From positions 1,736,001-1,800,000 of the forward strand of contig NZ_CP059851.1 of the NCBI RefSeq assembly GCF_014117445.1: DNA of 64,000 bases. Reading direction: 5' to 3'. The translations under genes and the position numbers were made by a program. Below, in pieces: positions 19,189 through 27,041 of this stretch (its first letter is position 1; the number at the start of each line of letters is the position of its first letter). The notes below the pieces were generated by a model. The model was not told the DNA's origin, ran no database searches, and saw only the letters and a list, made by a program, of their open reading frames with translations. This stretch comes from Sandaracinobacteroides saxicola (GTDB lineage Bacteria > Pseudomonadota > Alphaproteobacteria > Sphingomonadales > Sphingomonadaceae).

Positions 19189-19866
19189 TCAGTCGCGAAC
19201 CAGCGTCGGCCCAGGCAGCACCGGCGCGCTGCGCGACAAGGTGGGCAACGGGATGATGGGCTTGTAGCCGCCGCGGCTGCGCGTCAGGGTCGGCAGAGGA
19301 ATGACCGGTTTGTAGCCGCCGCGACCGCCCGAGAGCAATGGCATCGGGATCACAGGCTTGTAGCCCCCGCTGCCGGACAGCAGCGGCATGGGAATGACGG
19401 GCTTGTAGCCGCCGCGCTGCTTGATCAGCAGATGCGATCCCTGCGGACCATCGCCATGCGAGACCGAGGGGATGCCGAGCATCCGCGACAAGGGATCGGG
19501 CGTTCGGCTGAGCACGGGGATGCCCAGCGCATCGGAAAAAGGGGCTGCCCGATTGTCGCGGCCGGCAAGCTCGCCGGCATCGGGCCGACCCACAGGACCT
19601 GCCTGGTCGAGCGCGGTGGCGACGCTGAGCGCGGTGCCAAGCGGCGCTGCAACGACGACGGCGGTTTGCCCGCTGGCGACACCGGCCATCAATTCGCGTT
19701 CGCGGGCCGGCTTCACGCCCAGCGCCCAAAGCTTGCCTCCTGTCATGCCGCCGCCGGGCTGGCCGACCAGCAGTTGCGAGGGCGGAATGCCCAACGGCGC
19801 GAGATTGGCAACCGCCCGGTCGGCGGCGCTGCTGTCGGCATAAAGACGGCTGACGATCGTGCTCAT
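19189..19866 (-). CDS. GGYKPVIP-repeat protein coupled to pucC
   Basis: A 225-residue protein I cannot name. Residues 1-90 (MSTIVSRLYADSSAADRAVA then an APLGIPPSQLLVG strand) resemble the small alpha/beta stress-protein domain (YflT/GsiB-17M type) seen at the start of many alphaproteobacterial proteins; this is a pattern match only. A linker holds two LGIP(V/S) motifs. Residues 152-211 are four near-identical repeats, GGYKPVIPMPLLS twice, then GGYKPVIPLPTLT and GGYKPIIPLPTLS, at 15-16 residue spacing. No signal peptide or membrane helix. Its ATG overlaps the pucC stop by four bases (ATGA), so it is translated with the light-harvesting operon and most likely serves LH2 assembly or stability. 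Confidence 0.7.
   Translation of the reverse strand: MSTIVSRLYADSSAADRAVANLAPLGIPPSQLLVGQPGGGMTGGKLWALGVKPARERELMAGVASGQTAVVVAAPLGTALSVATALDQAGPVGRPDAGELAGRDNRAAPFSDALGIPVLSRTPDPLSRMLGIPSVSHGDGPQGSHLLIKQRGGYKPVIPMPLLSGSGGYKPVIPMPLLSGGRGGYKPVIPLPTLTRSRGGYKPIIPLPTLSRSAPVLPGPTLVRD
19234..19413 (-). repeat. In-gene tandem repeat coding for GGYKP(V/I)IPxPxL units
   Basis: Four consecutive 45-48 base units encode residues 152-211 of the pucC-coupled protein. The DNA units are similar but not identical (for example CCGCTGCTG against CCGACCCTG), so the repetition is kept mainly at protein level. Confidence 0.85.
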
Positions 19867-21263
19867 GACATGGTCCTTTCCGTGGGACGGCCGAACGAGC
19901 GGGCAAGAAGTGGCCGAAGAAGGGGAGCTGCCACCGCCAGAGTGACGCCGAGCAGCAGGATTTCAAGCGCGTAGACCGCATGGTAGCCCAAGGCCTGGTC
20001 TCCACTTACCGAGGCGACCAGGTCCCGCAGGATGCCGCCGAGCGCGATCGCCAGACCCGCCGCGGTTGCCTGCGCCGACCCCCACGCGCCCAGCGCCAGG
20101 CCGGCCTGCCCCGGGGCGGCGCGGTTCATCGTTGCCGTCAGCGTGCCATGACCAAACAGCCCGGCACCAAATCCGATGGCAGCGGTACCGAACGCGAAAA
20201 GGGCGGCGGAATCGAAACTGTCGGCGGCAATGACCGCCACGAAGGCCGGGATCCCGATGCACACGCCTGCGCAGGCGAGACGGAATGCATCGGCGCCGCG
20301 GCTGAGAACATGCGAGGCCAGCGCGAAACCGAACAGCCCGCCGACAGCCAGCGCCGCGGTAAGGCGCGTGGTTTCGGCAACCGCGAGCCCGAGGATTTGA
20401 CCGCCATAGGGTTCGAGCAGGACATCTTCCATGCTGAACGCCATGGTGCCGAGACTGACGATCACAAGATGCCGCAGCGCACCCTCCCCGCCAACCAGCC
20501 GCCGCCAGGCGGTTTTGAAGCGAACCACCGGTTCGGGTGCCCGACTGCGCGCCCTGCGCGGTTCCTGTTTCCAGACGGCGACGCCGTTCAATACCGCGGT
20601 GAGAAGCGCCGCGGCCTGGATGACCTGAACGAGGCGACCGGGCGAAAAGTCGGATAGCGCCATGCCGAAGGCAAGCGCGCTGACAATCATCCCCAGCAGC
20701 AGCATCACATACATCAGGCCGACCACCTGTGGCCGCTTGTCGGCCGGCGCAAGATCGGTGGCGAGCGCCAGGCCGGCTGTCTGCACAATATGCAGGCCGG
20801 CACCAACGAGCAGAAAGGACAGCGCGGCCGCGACATAACCGATGATGGGCGGCAGATCGACCGAATGACCGTCGCGGGCCAGCACCAGGATCGCCATCGG
20901 CATGAAGGCCAGCCCGCCGAATTGCAGCAGCGTGCCGCGGTAGATGAAGGGGACGCGACGCCAGCCGATTTCCGAGCGATGACGATCGGAACTGTAACCG
21001 ATGAAGGCGCGAAATGGCGCGAACAGCAAGGGGAGAGAGATCATCACGCCTACGATTGCCGCCGGCACGCCGAGTTCCACGATCATCACGCGGTTCAGAG
21101 TGCCGATCAGCAACACCAGCGCCATGCCGACCGACACCTGGAACAGGGACAGCCGCAACAGGCGTGACAGCGGCAGGTCCGGCGTGGCGGCATCGGCGAA
21201 GGGCAATGCGCGCGTTCCTAGCCGCATCCATCCGCGCAAGAATTTCTCGCGCATGCCGATCAT
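19863..21263 (-). CDS. pucC: PucC-family light-harvesting complex assembly protein
   Basis: A 466-residue, 12-helix member of the PucC/LhaA/BCH2 branch of the MFS, needed to assemble antenna complexes, probably by handling bacteriochlorophyll or antenna apoproteins at the cytoplasmic membrane. It has the family N-terminus (LRLSLFQVSVGMALVLLIGTLNRVMIVELG), the loop FAPFRAFIGYSSDRHRSEIGWRRVPFIYRGT, and FSMEDVLLEPYGGQILGL, a hallmark of this family. The start may be at 21263 or 21254. It lies 181 bases after pucA on the same strand, with possible stem-loops between them, and ends in a four-base overlap with the repeat-protein gene. Confidence 0.93.
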   Translation of the reverse strand: MIGMREKFLRGWMRLGTRALPFADAATPDLPLSRLLRLSLFQVSVGMALVLLIGTLNRVMIVELGVPAAIVGVMISLPLLFAPFRAFIGYSSDRHRSEIGWRRVPFIYRGTLLQFGGLAFMPMAILVLARDGHSVDLPPIIGYVAAALSFLLVGAGLHIVQTAGLALATDLAPADKRPQVVGLMYVMLLLGMIVSALAFGMALSDFSPGRLVQVIQAAALLTAVLNGVAVWKQEPRRARSRAPEPVVRFKTAWRRLVGGEGALRHLVIVSLGTMAFSMEDVLLEPYGGQILGLAVAETTRLTAALAVGGLFGFALASHVLSRGADAFRLACAGVCIGIPAFVAVIAADSFDSAALFAFGTAAIGFGAGLFGHGTLTATMNRAAPGQAGLALGAWGSAQATAAGLAIALGGILRDLVASVSGDQALGYHAVYALEILLLGVTLAVAAPLLRPLLARSFGRPTERTMS

Positions 21264-21444
21264 GAATCGACCATCCGCTATCCCCTGATGATGCCTGAAG
21301 ACGATGCCCGATTGCTATCGGTCGGCCGAAGACGCGCGGCAATCGATCCGTTGCGGCGGGAATTGGCCATCATTGCCAACTCGCCTTGACCATGCCGGCG
21401 CATGGGCGCCGCAACCGAACGGTCGCGACGCCCCGTGCGGAGCA

Positions 21445-21630
21445 TCAGCCAGGCGAATGCGAGGCCGGCGCCGCGGCATGACGCGAGCCGCCGGCCCAAT
21501 AGTCCTTCATCCAGCTGGTGTTGTTCAACACCGCGAAATGGACCGTGAAAGCCATCAGCGCCACCGCGCCGAGCAGCAGCGGCAAGCCAACGGTTGGGTT
21601 GACGACGGTCCAGATACGACCTTGGTTCAT
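21445..21630 (-). CDS. pucA: LH2 antenna alpha subunit
   Basis: A 61-residue single-helix light-harvesting polypeptide. It aligns without gaps to LH2 alpha chains over the first 45 residues: [12 protein letters not shown], the bacteriochlorophyll ligand His31 ([11 protein letters not shown]), Trp40, and Tyr44-Trp45, the pair that hydrogen-bonds the B850 pigments in B800-850 complexes. An Ala/Ser/His-rich tail follows. It starts 10 bases after the pucB stop with AGGAGGG as its ribosome site, so both chains are made from one message. Confidence 0.95.
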   Translation of the reverse strand: MNQGRIWTVVNPTVGLPLLLGAVALMAFTVHFAVLNNTSWMKDYWAGGSRHAAAPASHSPG

Positions 21631-21640
21631 GAGGGCCCTC

Positions 21641-21802
21641 CTACTTCAGCCAGGGAGTGAGCATGTAAGCAAGCGCATGCGCGATCAGCGCGATCACGAA
21701 GAACACGCGGGCGCCATCAATCACATGCTTGTGCAGCTCTTCCGATTCACGGATCGTCAGCCCGGTGGGCCAGACCCGATCGGGATCGTCCAGATCACTC
21801 AT
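21641..21802 (-). CDS. pucB: LH2 antenna beta subunit
   Basis: A 53-residue polypeptide, too short for many gene finders. Translation begins [20 protein letters not shown] and shows [15 protein letters not shown] followed by a transmembrane helix with [10 protein letters not shown]; the histidine there (residue 42) is the expected B850 ligand and the histidines at 24/26 are candidates for the outer pigment region. It ends MLTPWLK as usual for LH beta chains. First gene of pucBAC plus the repeat protein; two PpsR/CrtJ-type boxes lie 158-201 bases before its start. Confidence 0.95.
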   Translation of the reverse strand: MSDLDDPDRVWPTGLTIRESEELHKHVIDGARVFFVIALIAHALAYMLTPWLK

Positions 21803-21959
21803 TATGCTTCTCCACCCCGGTGCTGATCAAATCAGCCGTGCCAAGCCCCTGTCGCAGCTGGTTTCCCCATTCCCACCGTCGCTGCCCGGTGGGTGCCGCT
21901 CAACCCATGTTTCCATAAGCATCTGCGACATTCTGTACCTGCACCCTGTCAAAGCCGCC

Positions 21960-21977
21960 TGTCAAGCAATATATACA
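21960..21977. promoter_or_regulatory. PpsR/CrtJ-type box, puc-proximal
   Basis: TGTCAAGCAATATATACA fits the TGT-N12-ACA motif of the PpsR/CrtJ photosynthesis repressor. It lies 158 bases before pucB and 8 bases from a second box. Confidence 0.75.
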
Positions 21978-21985
21978 CAAATTGT

Positions 21986-22003
21986 TGTCATGCTCGCTTG
22001 ACA
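21986..22003. promoter_or_regulatory. PpsR/CrtJ-type box, puc-distal
   Basis: TGTCATGCTCGCTTGACA is a TGTCA-N8-TGACA dyad, an excellent TGT-N12-ACA match. Paired boxes with centres 26 bases apart are consistent with cooperative binding of a PpsR tetramer on one promoter. Confidence 0.8.
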
Positions 22004-22061
22004 CTATCTAACCTCTGAATGTCCGTAAAGACTTGGCCGACGCATAGAGCGATCGTGACCG

Positions 22062-22427
22062 TCAGGCCGGAGCGTGGACGAATGCCCGCCATGCGACATA
22101 GGCCAGTGGCAGCAGGCCGATGGCGTCCACCACAGCGATCGTGCGCAATGCCGGCGGACTGCCGCCGGCAAGCCAGAGCATCAGAAAGCCGCCCATGCTG
22201 AGCGCCAGGGCAACGCTGCCCAGCCGGCGCGGCGCCGGGTCCACCGCGCACCACAACGCGATCACCACGATCACCAGAAACAGCACCGCGCGATGCTGCA
22301 TCAGCAGGAACAGCGGGCTGTCCACCGGCAGACAATAAAGGCGCGTCAGCAGCGCCGGGCGGAACAACGCCAGCGCCGGTGTCAGATGCACCAGCGACAG
22401 CAGGACCCAGGCGATGCGTTCGATCAT
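22062..22427 (-). CDS. Small membrane protein, function unknown
   Basis: A 121-residue hydrophobic protein with about four predicted membrane helices (IAWVLLSLVHLTPALALF, AVLFLVIVVIALWCAV, VALALSMGGFLMLWLAGG, TIAVVDAIGLLPLAYVAW). No catalytic motif is recognisable. Short acidic/basic loops suggest a compact bundle. It lies 36 bases after the stop of the SDR gene at 22464 on the same strand, so it may be the last gene of that operon, and it ends just before the puc promoter region. Its codon use matches its neighbours. Confidence 0.6.
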   Translation of the reverse strand: MIERIAWVLLSLVHLTPALALFRPALLTRLYCLPVDSPLFLLMQHRAVLFLVIVVIALWCAVDPAPRRLGSVALALSMGGFLMLWLAGGSPPALRTIAVVDAIGLLPLAYVAWRAFVHAPA

Positions 22428-22463
22428 CCAATCCCCTTTCGCCAGGCGACGGGGCCCATGCCA

Positions 22464-23357
22464 TCACCCCCGGCTCAGCGCCATCGCTCCCTGGCCGCTG
22501 CCGTTCGCCGGTTCCACCATGCCATCCCAACTGCTGATGGCATCAAACTGCGCCGCGACGAATTCGGGGGTCAAATCCTCCGCCCCGGCATGCACACCCC
22601 TGGTGATGGTGACATAGGCACGTTCGAACCCGCCGCCGCCGGCATTCAGGATCACATTGGTCGGCGCGCCCTCGCTCACCAGATAGAGGGCGGCGGGCGA
22701 GACGGTCTCCGGTCCCATCTTGGCCAGCAGTTCGGCGGGCATCAGATCCTCGGTCATCCGGGTCGCAGCCAGGGGTGCGATCGTGTTGACATGGACGTTG
22801 TTCTTCGCGCCTTCGAGGTAGAGCGACTTCATGAAGCCGGTCAGCGCGGCCTTGGCGGCGCCATAATTGGTCTGGCCGAAATTGCCGTAAAGCCCGGTGC
22901 TGCTGGTCGTCATCAGGATGCGGCCATAATTGTTCGCGCGCATGCCGTCCCACACCGCCTTGGTGCAGTTGACGCTGCCCATCAGATGCACTTCCACCAC
23001 AAAGCGGAAGTCCTCCAGGCTCATCTTGGTGAAGCTCTTGTCGCGCAGGATGCCGGCGTTGTTGATCAGGATGTCCACCTTGCCCCAGCGCGCGACCGTC
23101 TCGTCGACCATTGCCTGCACCGCTGCGGCATCGGTCACGCTGGCGCCGTTCGCCACCGCCTCGCCGCCGGCGGCCACGATCTCGTCCACCACCGCCTGCG
23201 CCGCGCTGACCGAACCGCCGGTGCCATCCCGCGCACCGCCCAGGTCATTCACCACCAGCCTCGCGCCGCGCGCCGCCAGGTCGAGCGCATAACGCCGCCC
23301 CAGGCCGCCGCCCGCACCCGTCACAATCGCCACCCGCCCATCGAACCTGATGCTCAT
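22464..23357 (-). CDS. SDR oxidoreductase (HSD17B4/MFE-2 N-terminal type)
   Basis: A 297-residue short-chain dehydrogenase/reductase. NAD(P)-binding TGAGGGLGR near residue 14, then VVNDLGGARDGTGGS, a sequence typical of the (3R)-hydroxyacyl-CoA dehydrogenase unit of peroxisomal multifunctional enzyme type 2; NNAG at the end of strand 4; catalytic YGAAK with an upstream serine (TTSSTGLYG). A C-terminal extension of about 50 residues (AGAEDLTPEFVAAQFDAIS) is also family-typical. It probably oxidises 3-hydroxyacyl-CoA or a steroid-like alcohol with NAD. It is followed by a small membrane-protein gene and preceded by the NnrU-SDR group on the same strand. Confidence 0.85.
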   Translation of the reverse strand: MSIRFDGRVAIVTGAGGGLGRRYALDLAARGARLVVNDLGGARDGTGGSVSAAQAVVDEIVAAGGEAVANGASVTDAAAVQAMVDETVARWGKVDILINNAGILRDKSFTKMSLEDFRFVVEVHLMGSVNCTKAVWDGMRANNYGRILMTTSSTGLYGNFGQTNYGAAKAALTGFMKSLYLEGAKNNVHVNTIAPLAATRMTEDLMPAELLAKMGPETVSPAALYLVSEGAPTNVILNAGGGGFERAYVTITRGVHAGAEDLTPEFVAAQFDAISSWDGMVEPANGSGQGAMALSRG

Positions 23358-23440
23358 GCAAAACTCCCTGTATTGGATATGGGCAGCGGCTTAGCGACGA
23401 CAGCGACGGGGTGCAAACGGGATCGAAGCGGGGATACCGT

Positions 23441-24175
23441 TCAGCGGATCAGTTCGACCAGTTCATACCAAGTCGCCATATAGCCCCCCACCCCGCCCTG
23501 CACGAACAGCGCGTCATCGTCCGCGGTGACCCACATCTGGTAGGCGGGGTGCTGGTTGCCGCCCATGCCGGCCTCGCTGCGGTCGATGAACTGGAACTTC
23601 CGGCAATCGAACGTCCCGGCCGCCACCGTCACCGTCTCATCACCCAGATATTCCAGGTCGATGCTGACCCGCGCCAGCATCGGCGGGGTGGCGCCGCGAT
23701 GGTCGGGGCTGGGCACCAGCACATGGATGGTGCGGCCGGTCGGGCCGTTCGACGTGTCGATGCAGCGCGTCAGATAGCCGTCACCGACGATGGGATGGGT
23801 GCCGAAACCGTCGACGCTGGCGTTGATCGGCAGCGTCTGCTCAATGCGGCCGATCGAGGGCCCATGGCTGACGCAGGTGGCAAGGTTGGCGCTGCCGTGG
23901 AAGGTGATGAGGCCGCTGCCCATGAAGCGGTCACCCACCGTCAGCCGCACCAGGCAATCGAAGGGGCGGCCATCGGCATCCAGCGAATAGACGATGTCGC
24001 GCAGCACCGTCGGCGCCGGCTCCTCGATCTCGCACTGGGCACGCAACGTCACCGCGCCGTCACCATGATGGGTGAAGGCGAACCATTCGCGGCCTCGCTC
24101 CCGGTCCATCATCTCGGGCTTTTTCGACGTGTAGCGGATGCGGCCCCGCACGGTGCGATGCGCCATGCCGGTCAT
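23441..24175 (-). CDS. Hypothetical protein coupled to SDR gene
   Basis: A 244-residue soluble protein without signal peptide or membrane helix. I cannot assign a family. The composition and alternation (FAFTHHGDGAVTLRAQCEIE, then AGTFDCRKFQFID and the C-terminal YQMWVTADDDALFVQGG) suggest an all-beta fold like those in the DUF3108/lipocalin-like group, as a weak impression. Its ATG overlaps the stop of the upstream SDR gene by four bases (ATGA), so it is translationally coupled and may share its substrate pathway. The start could alternatively be the third codon-downstream methionine at 24166. Confidence 0.55.
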   Translation of the reverse strand: MTGMAHRTVRGRIRYTSKKPEMMDRERGREWFAFTHHGDGAVTLRAQCEIEEPAPTVLRDIVYSLDADGRPFDCLVRLTVGDRFMGSGLITFHGSANLATCVSHGPSIGRIEQTLPINASVDGFGTHPIVGDGYLTRCIDTSNGPTGRTIHVLVPSPDHRGATPPMLARVSIDLEYLGDETVTVAAGTFDCRKFQFIDRSEAGMGGNQHPAYQMWVTADDDALFVQGGVGGYMATWYELVELIR

Positions 24176-24999
24176 CGGGCGCGTCCTTCGGCGAATTTCT
24201 GCACCACCGCGGCGCCGAACTGCCCCATCATGTCGAACAGTCGCTCCGGGTCCTGCCGCTTCAGATCGAGCAGGGCCATCTCCATGCCGTTTGCCGCGCC
24301 GACCGGGATTTCGCGCTGGCCGGCCGCGAGCGCGGGAAGGATGATGGCGGCCGCTTCGGCAGGCGTGATTCCGGCATCGACATCATCGTCCCCCGCCCCC
24401 TTCACCTGACCGTCGCCGCGCAACGCCCGCGCGCCGATCTCGGTGCGCACGAATCCCGGCACGATGGTCGAGACGCGCACACCCTGATGCTCCACCTCCG
24501 TGCGCAGGGCATCGTAGAACCCCATGACGGCGTGCTTCGCGGCGCTGTAACCGGTGCGCTGCGGTGAGCCGACCTTGCCCGCCACGCTGGCGACAGCCGC
24601 CACATGCCCCTCCCCGCGCGCCAGCATGTGCGGCAGAACCGCCTTCGTCAGCGCCACCGGCGCGAAGAAATCCACCTCCATGATGGTGCGATAGACGTGC
24701 AGTTCGGTGTCCACCGCCAGGTCGCGCTGGCTGATGCCGGCATTGTTGACCAGCATGTCGATCCGTCCGGCATCGGCGATCACCCGCTCCACCAGCCCCG
24801 GCAGCGCCTCGATGTCGGTCGCCTCGAACGGCAGCGCGCGGGTGCGGTTGCCGCCGCTGCCGACCACCTCAGACAACGCCGCCTGGTTCCGGCCCGAGGC
24901 GATCACCCAGGCGCCGGCGGCCTGGAAGGCCTCCGCCATGCCGCGCCCGATGCCGCTGGAGGCGCCGGTGATCCAGACGACCTTGTTCTCGAAACTCAT
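24172..24999 (-). CDS. SDR family oxidoreductase
   Basis: A 275-residue classical short-chain dehydrogenase. The start at 24999 gives MSFENKVVWITGASSGIGRG, with the Rossmann TGASSGIG at residues 11-18; a longer in-frame reading upstream is an overlap with the NnrU gene and is not used. NNAGIS and catalytic YSAAK are present. The C-terminal third includes RTEIGARALRGDGQ and a helical tail. It sits between NnrU and the 244-residue gene with four-base ATGA overlaps on both sides, so the three form a tight translation unit. Substrate unknown. Confidence 0.85.
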   Translation of the reverse strand: MSFENKVVWITGASSGIGRGMAEAFQAAGAWVIASGRNQAALSEVVGSGGNRTRALPFEATDIEALPGLVERVIADAGRIDMLVNNAGISQRDLAVDTELHVYRTIMEVDFFAPVALTKAVLPHMLARGEGHVAAVASVAGKVGSPQRTGYSAAKHAVMGFYDALRTEVEHQGVRVSTIVPGFVRTEIGARALRGDGQVKGAGDDDVDAGITPAEAAAIILPALAAGQREIPVGAANGMEMALLDLKRQDPERLFDMMGQFGAAVVQKFAEGRAR

Positions 25000-25679
25000 G
25001 CGATCCACTCCCACAGCCCGACCACCGGCGCGCCCATCAGCGACGGATGCAGCCAGGTCATCAGCAACCAGAACCCCGTGCCGCCCAGCACCGGCCACAG
25101 GCCAGGCCAGACGTCTCCCCACCCGCGCCGGCCCGCCAGCTGCGCACCCAGCGGCCAGTAACTCGTCTGCGATGCATAGGCCGCCCAACCGGCGTCGAGC
25201 GCCTGCTTCTTGGCATCCTGCCCCGCCGCCCCCACCAGCGCCAGCAACAGCACCGCGCCGCATAACGCAAGTGTCGGCGGATCGCCCGCCAGCGCGCCAT
25301 GCACCAGCGCCCACAGCGCGAAGCTCCACATCATCGGGTGCCGGGTGATCGCCAGCACGCCGCCCGGCCGACGATCGCTGCCCGGTACGCCGGCCAGCGC
25401 CCGGTTCGCCGGCGTGATCGAGCCAACGAACAGCACCGAGGCGAGCCACATCACCAGCGCCGCCGGATGATAGAGCCCCCGCCCCGCCGTCCACAGCGGC
25501 ACCTCCTCCAGCCCGCCGTAGACATGGATGGCCCACCCCAGTGTGGCGAACGCCACCAGTGAGTAGAGGATCTGAAACCCCACCGGCCCCAGCCGCGCCA
25601 CCAGCGGCGCCCGCAACGGATGCGACAACAGGAAATGCGTACCGACAAAGGCCGCGAGTGCAACGATCAGCAGAGTCAT
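24996..25679 (-). CDS. NnrU family membrane protein
   Basis: A 227-residue integral membrane protein of the NnrU family, with about six helices (LIVALAAFVGTHFLLSHPLR at the N-terminus). It carries the family signatures GVLAITRHPMMWSFALWALVHG and FVGTHFLLSHP. NnrU was named for genes near nitrite/nitric oxide reductases, but its biochemical role is not settled, and the fold is related to isoprenylcysteine methyltransferase-like proteins. No denitrification genes occur here. It is first in an operon with an SDR (ATGA overlap) and the 244-residue protein. Confidence 0.85.
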   Translation of the reverse strand: MTLLIVALAAFVGTHFLLSHPLRAPLVARLGPVGFQILYSLVAFATLGWAIHVYGGLEEVPLWTAGRGLYHPAALVMWLASVLFVGSITPANRALAGVPGSDRRPGGVLAITRHPMMWSFALWALVHGALAGDPPTLALCGAVLLLALVGAAGQDAKKQALDAGWAAYASQTSYWPLGAQLAGRRGWGDVWPGLWPVLGGTGFWLLMTWLHPSLMGAPVVGLWEWIA

Positions 25680-25742
25680 GCTCCCTCCCCTGCCCGCCAG
25701 ACTATGCCCCGCGCGCAGGAAAGCAACCGGCGATGTTCACCC

Positions 25743-27041
25743 TCATCGCTTGTAGGCGACCGGCAGGTCTCCCGGCGCCGACACGTTCAGATAACGATCC
25801 CGCAACTCCGTCTGCCGGCTGCGCATTGGCTGTGACACACCATCGACGAACACCGCGGTCGGCGCGGAGGCAAGCTCCAGCGGGTCGCCATCCCAGATCA
25901 CCACATCCGCCCGCTTGCCGGCCTCCAGCGTGCCCAGGTCGTTCAGTCCCCAGACCTTCGCCGTATTCACCGTCATCGTCCGGAACGCCTGGTCCCAGCT
26001 CAGGCCGACGCCCCCCGGCAGCCGCGCCTGCGCCACCATGTTGCCGGCATATTGCGGCATCAGCCGCGGCTGGAAACTGGCATCCAGGTCCGGTGTACCC
26101 AGGGCCACGGTCACGCCCGCCGCCGTCAGCCGCCCGACATTGTTCATTGTCGCGCCCAGCATCTCGAACCGTTCCGGCCGGTTCTGCATCCCCAATGTGA
26201 TGACCGGCACCTTCGCCGCGGCGATGGCATCGGCCACCATCCACCCCTCGTTGGCCGACAGCAGCATCAGCCGCAGCGCCGGATAACGGCTTTTCAGCGT
26301 CAGCAGCTGGCGGATGTCGCTGGCGCGATCCACCCGCACTAGCAGCGGCTGACTGCCGTTCACCACCGCTGCCAGCGCCTCGGCATCGCGGCGCGGCACC
26401 AGCTGGTCGGGGGCCTGGTCGCGCTCATACCCCGCCGGATTGCGGGCATAGCGCACCGCCTCATCCAGCGCGTTGGTCAGCGCCAGCCACGCCGCCGGCC
26501 GCGAGCCGCCAGCCAGCCGCGCCCCCGCTTCGCCATAGACCATATACTGGAACGCGCGCGGGCGCATCAGCAGCCCCGGTCCTTCGGCAAGGTCGATAAC
26601 GGCGCCCTGCCCCGCGAACAGCTTGCCGCCGGCATCGGGCGAGGTGACGGCGCGCGTCACGCCCTCGATCCGGGTGATGGCGATGCTGGTGTCCGCGGGG
26701 TTCAGCCCCGGTACGACATCGATTGCGGCGGCATAGGGGGATTTGTCCGCCTCCACCTCGTTGGTCTCATTGACGGCGTTCACCTCGACCAGGCCCAACT
26801 GGCTGAACCCCGAGATCAGCCCCGGCGTCACCCATTTGCCGCTGGCATCCACCACCGTTGCACCCGCGGGCACGGGAACATTCGCGCCCGCCGCAACGAT
26901 GCGCCCATCGCGGATGACGACCGTGCCGCCATCCACGGGAGCGCCGGTGTTGGTGACGACGCGCCCGCCGGTGATGGCGATGGTCTGCGCCGACAGCGAC
27001 GATGCGCCCAGCAGCAGGGCGAACAGGATGGCGCGGTTCAT
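25743..27041 (-). CDS. Amidohydrolase-like secreted protein lacking the HxH metal motif
   Basis: A 432-residue exported protein (signal MNRAILFALLLGASSLSAQ) with the composite-domain beta-sandwich (GGRVVTNTGAPVDGGTVVIR) and C-terminal GTLEAGKRADVVIWDGDPL of the imidazolonepropionase/amidohydrolase group. Where active members have DxHxH after TPGLI, this protein reads VTPGLISGFSQLGLVEV, so the first two metal ligands are absent. It is probably catalytically altered or a partner subunit. The gene overlaps the stop of the intact amidohydrolase at 27038 by four bases and is transcribed with it. Confidence 0.8.
   Translation of the reverse strand: MNRAILFALLLGASSLSAQTIAITGGRVVTNTGAPVDGGTVVIRDGRIVAAGANVPVPAGATVVDASGKWVTPGLISGFSQLGLVEVNAVNETNEVEADKSPYAAAIDVVPGLNPADTSIAITRIEGVTRAVTSPDAGGKLFAGQGAVIDLAEGPGLLMRPRAFQYMVYGEAGARLAGGSRPAAWLALTNALDEAVRYARNPAGYERDQAPDQLVPRRDAEALAAVVNGSQPLLVRVDRASDIRQLLTLKSRYPALRLMLLSANEGWMVADAIAAAKVPVITLGMQNRPERFEMLGATMNNVGRLTAAGVTVALGTPDLDASFQPRLMPQYAGNMVAQARLPGGVGLSWDQAFRTMTVNTAKVWGLNDLGTLEAGKRADVVIWDGDPLELASAPTAVFVDGVSQPMRSRQTELRDRYLNVSAPGDLPVAYKR

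Noticed and set aside
24996-25002. Long in-frame extension of the SDR gene through the NnrU region
   Set aside because: The extension is NnrU sequence read in another frame; the SDR begins at 24999 with a normal Rossmann N-terminus.
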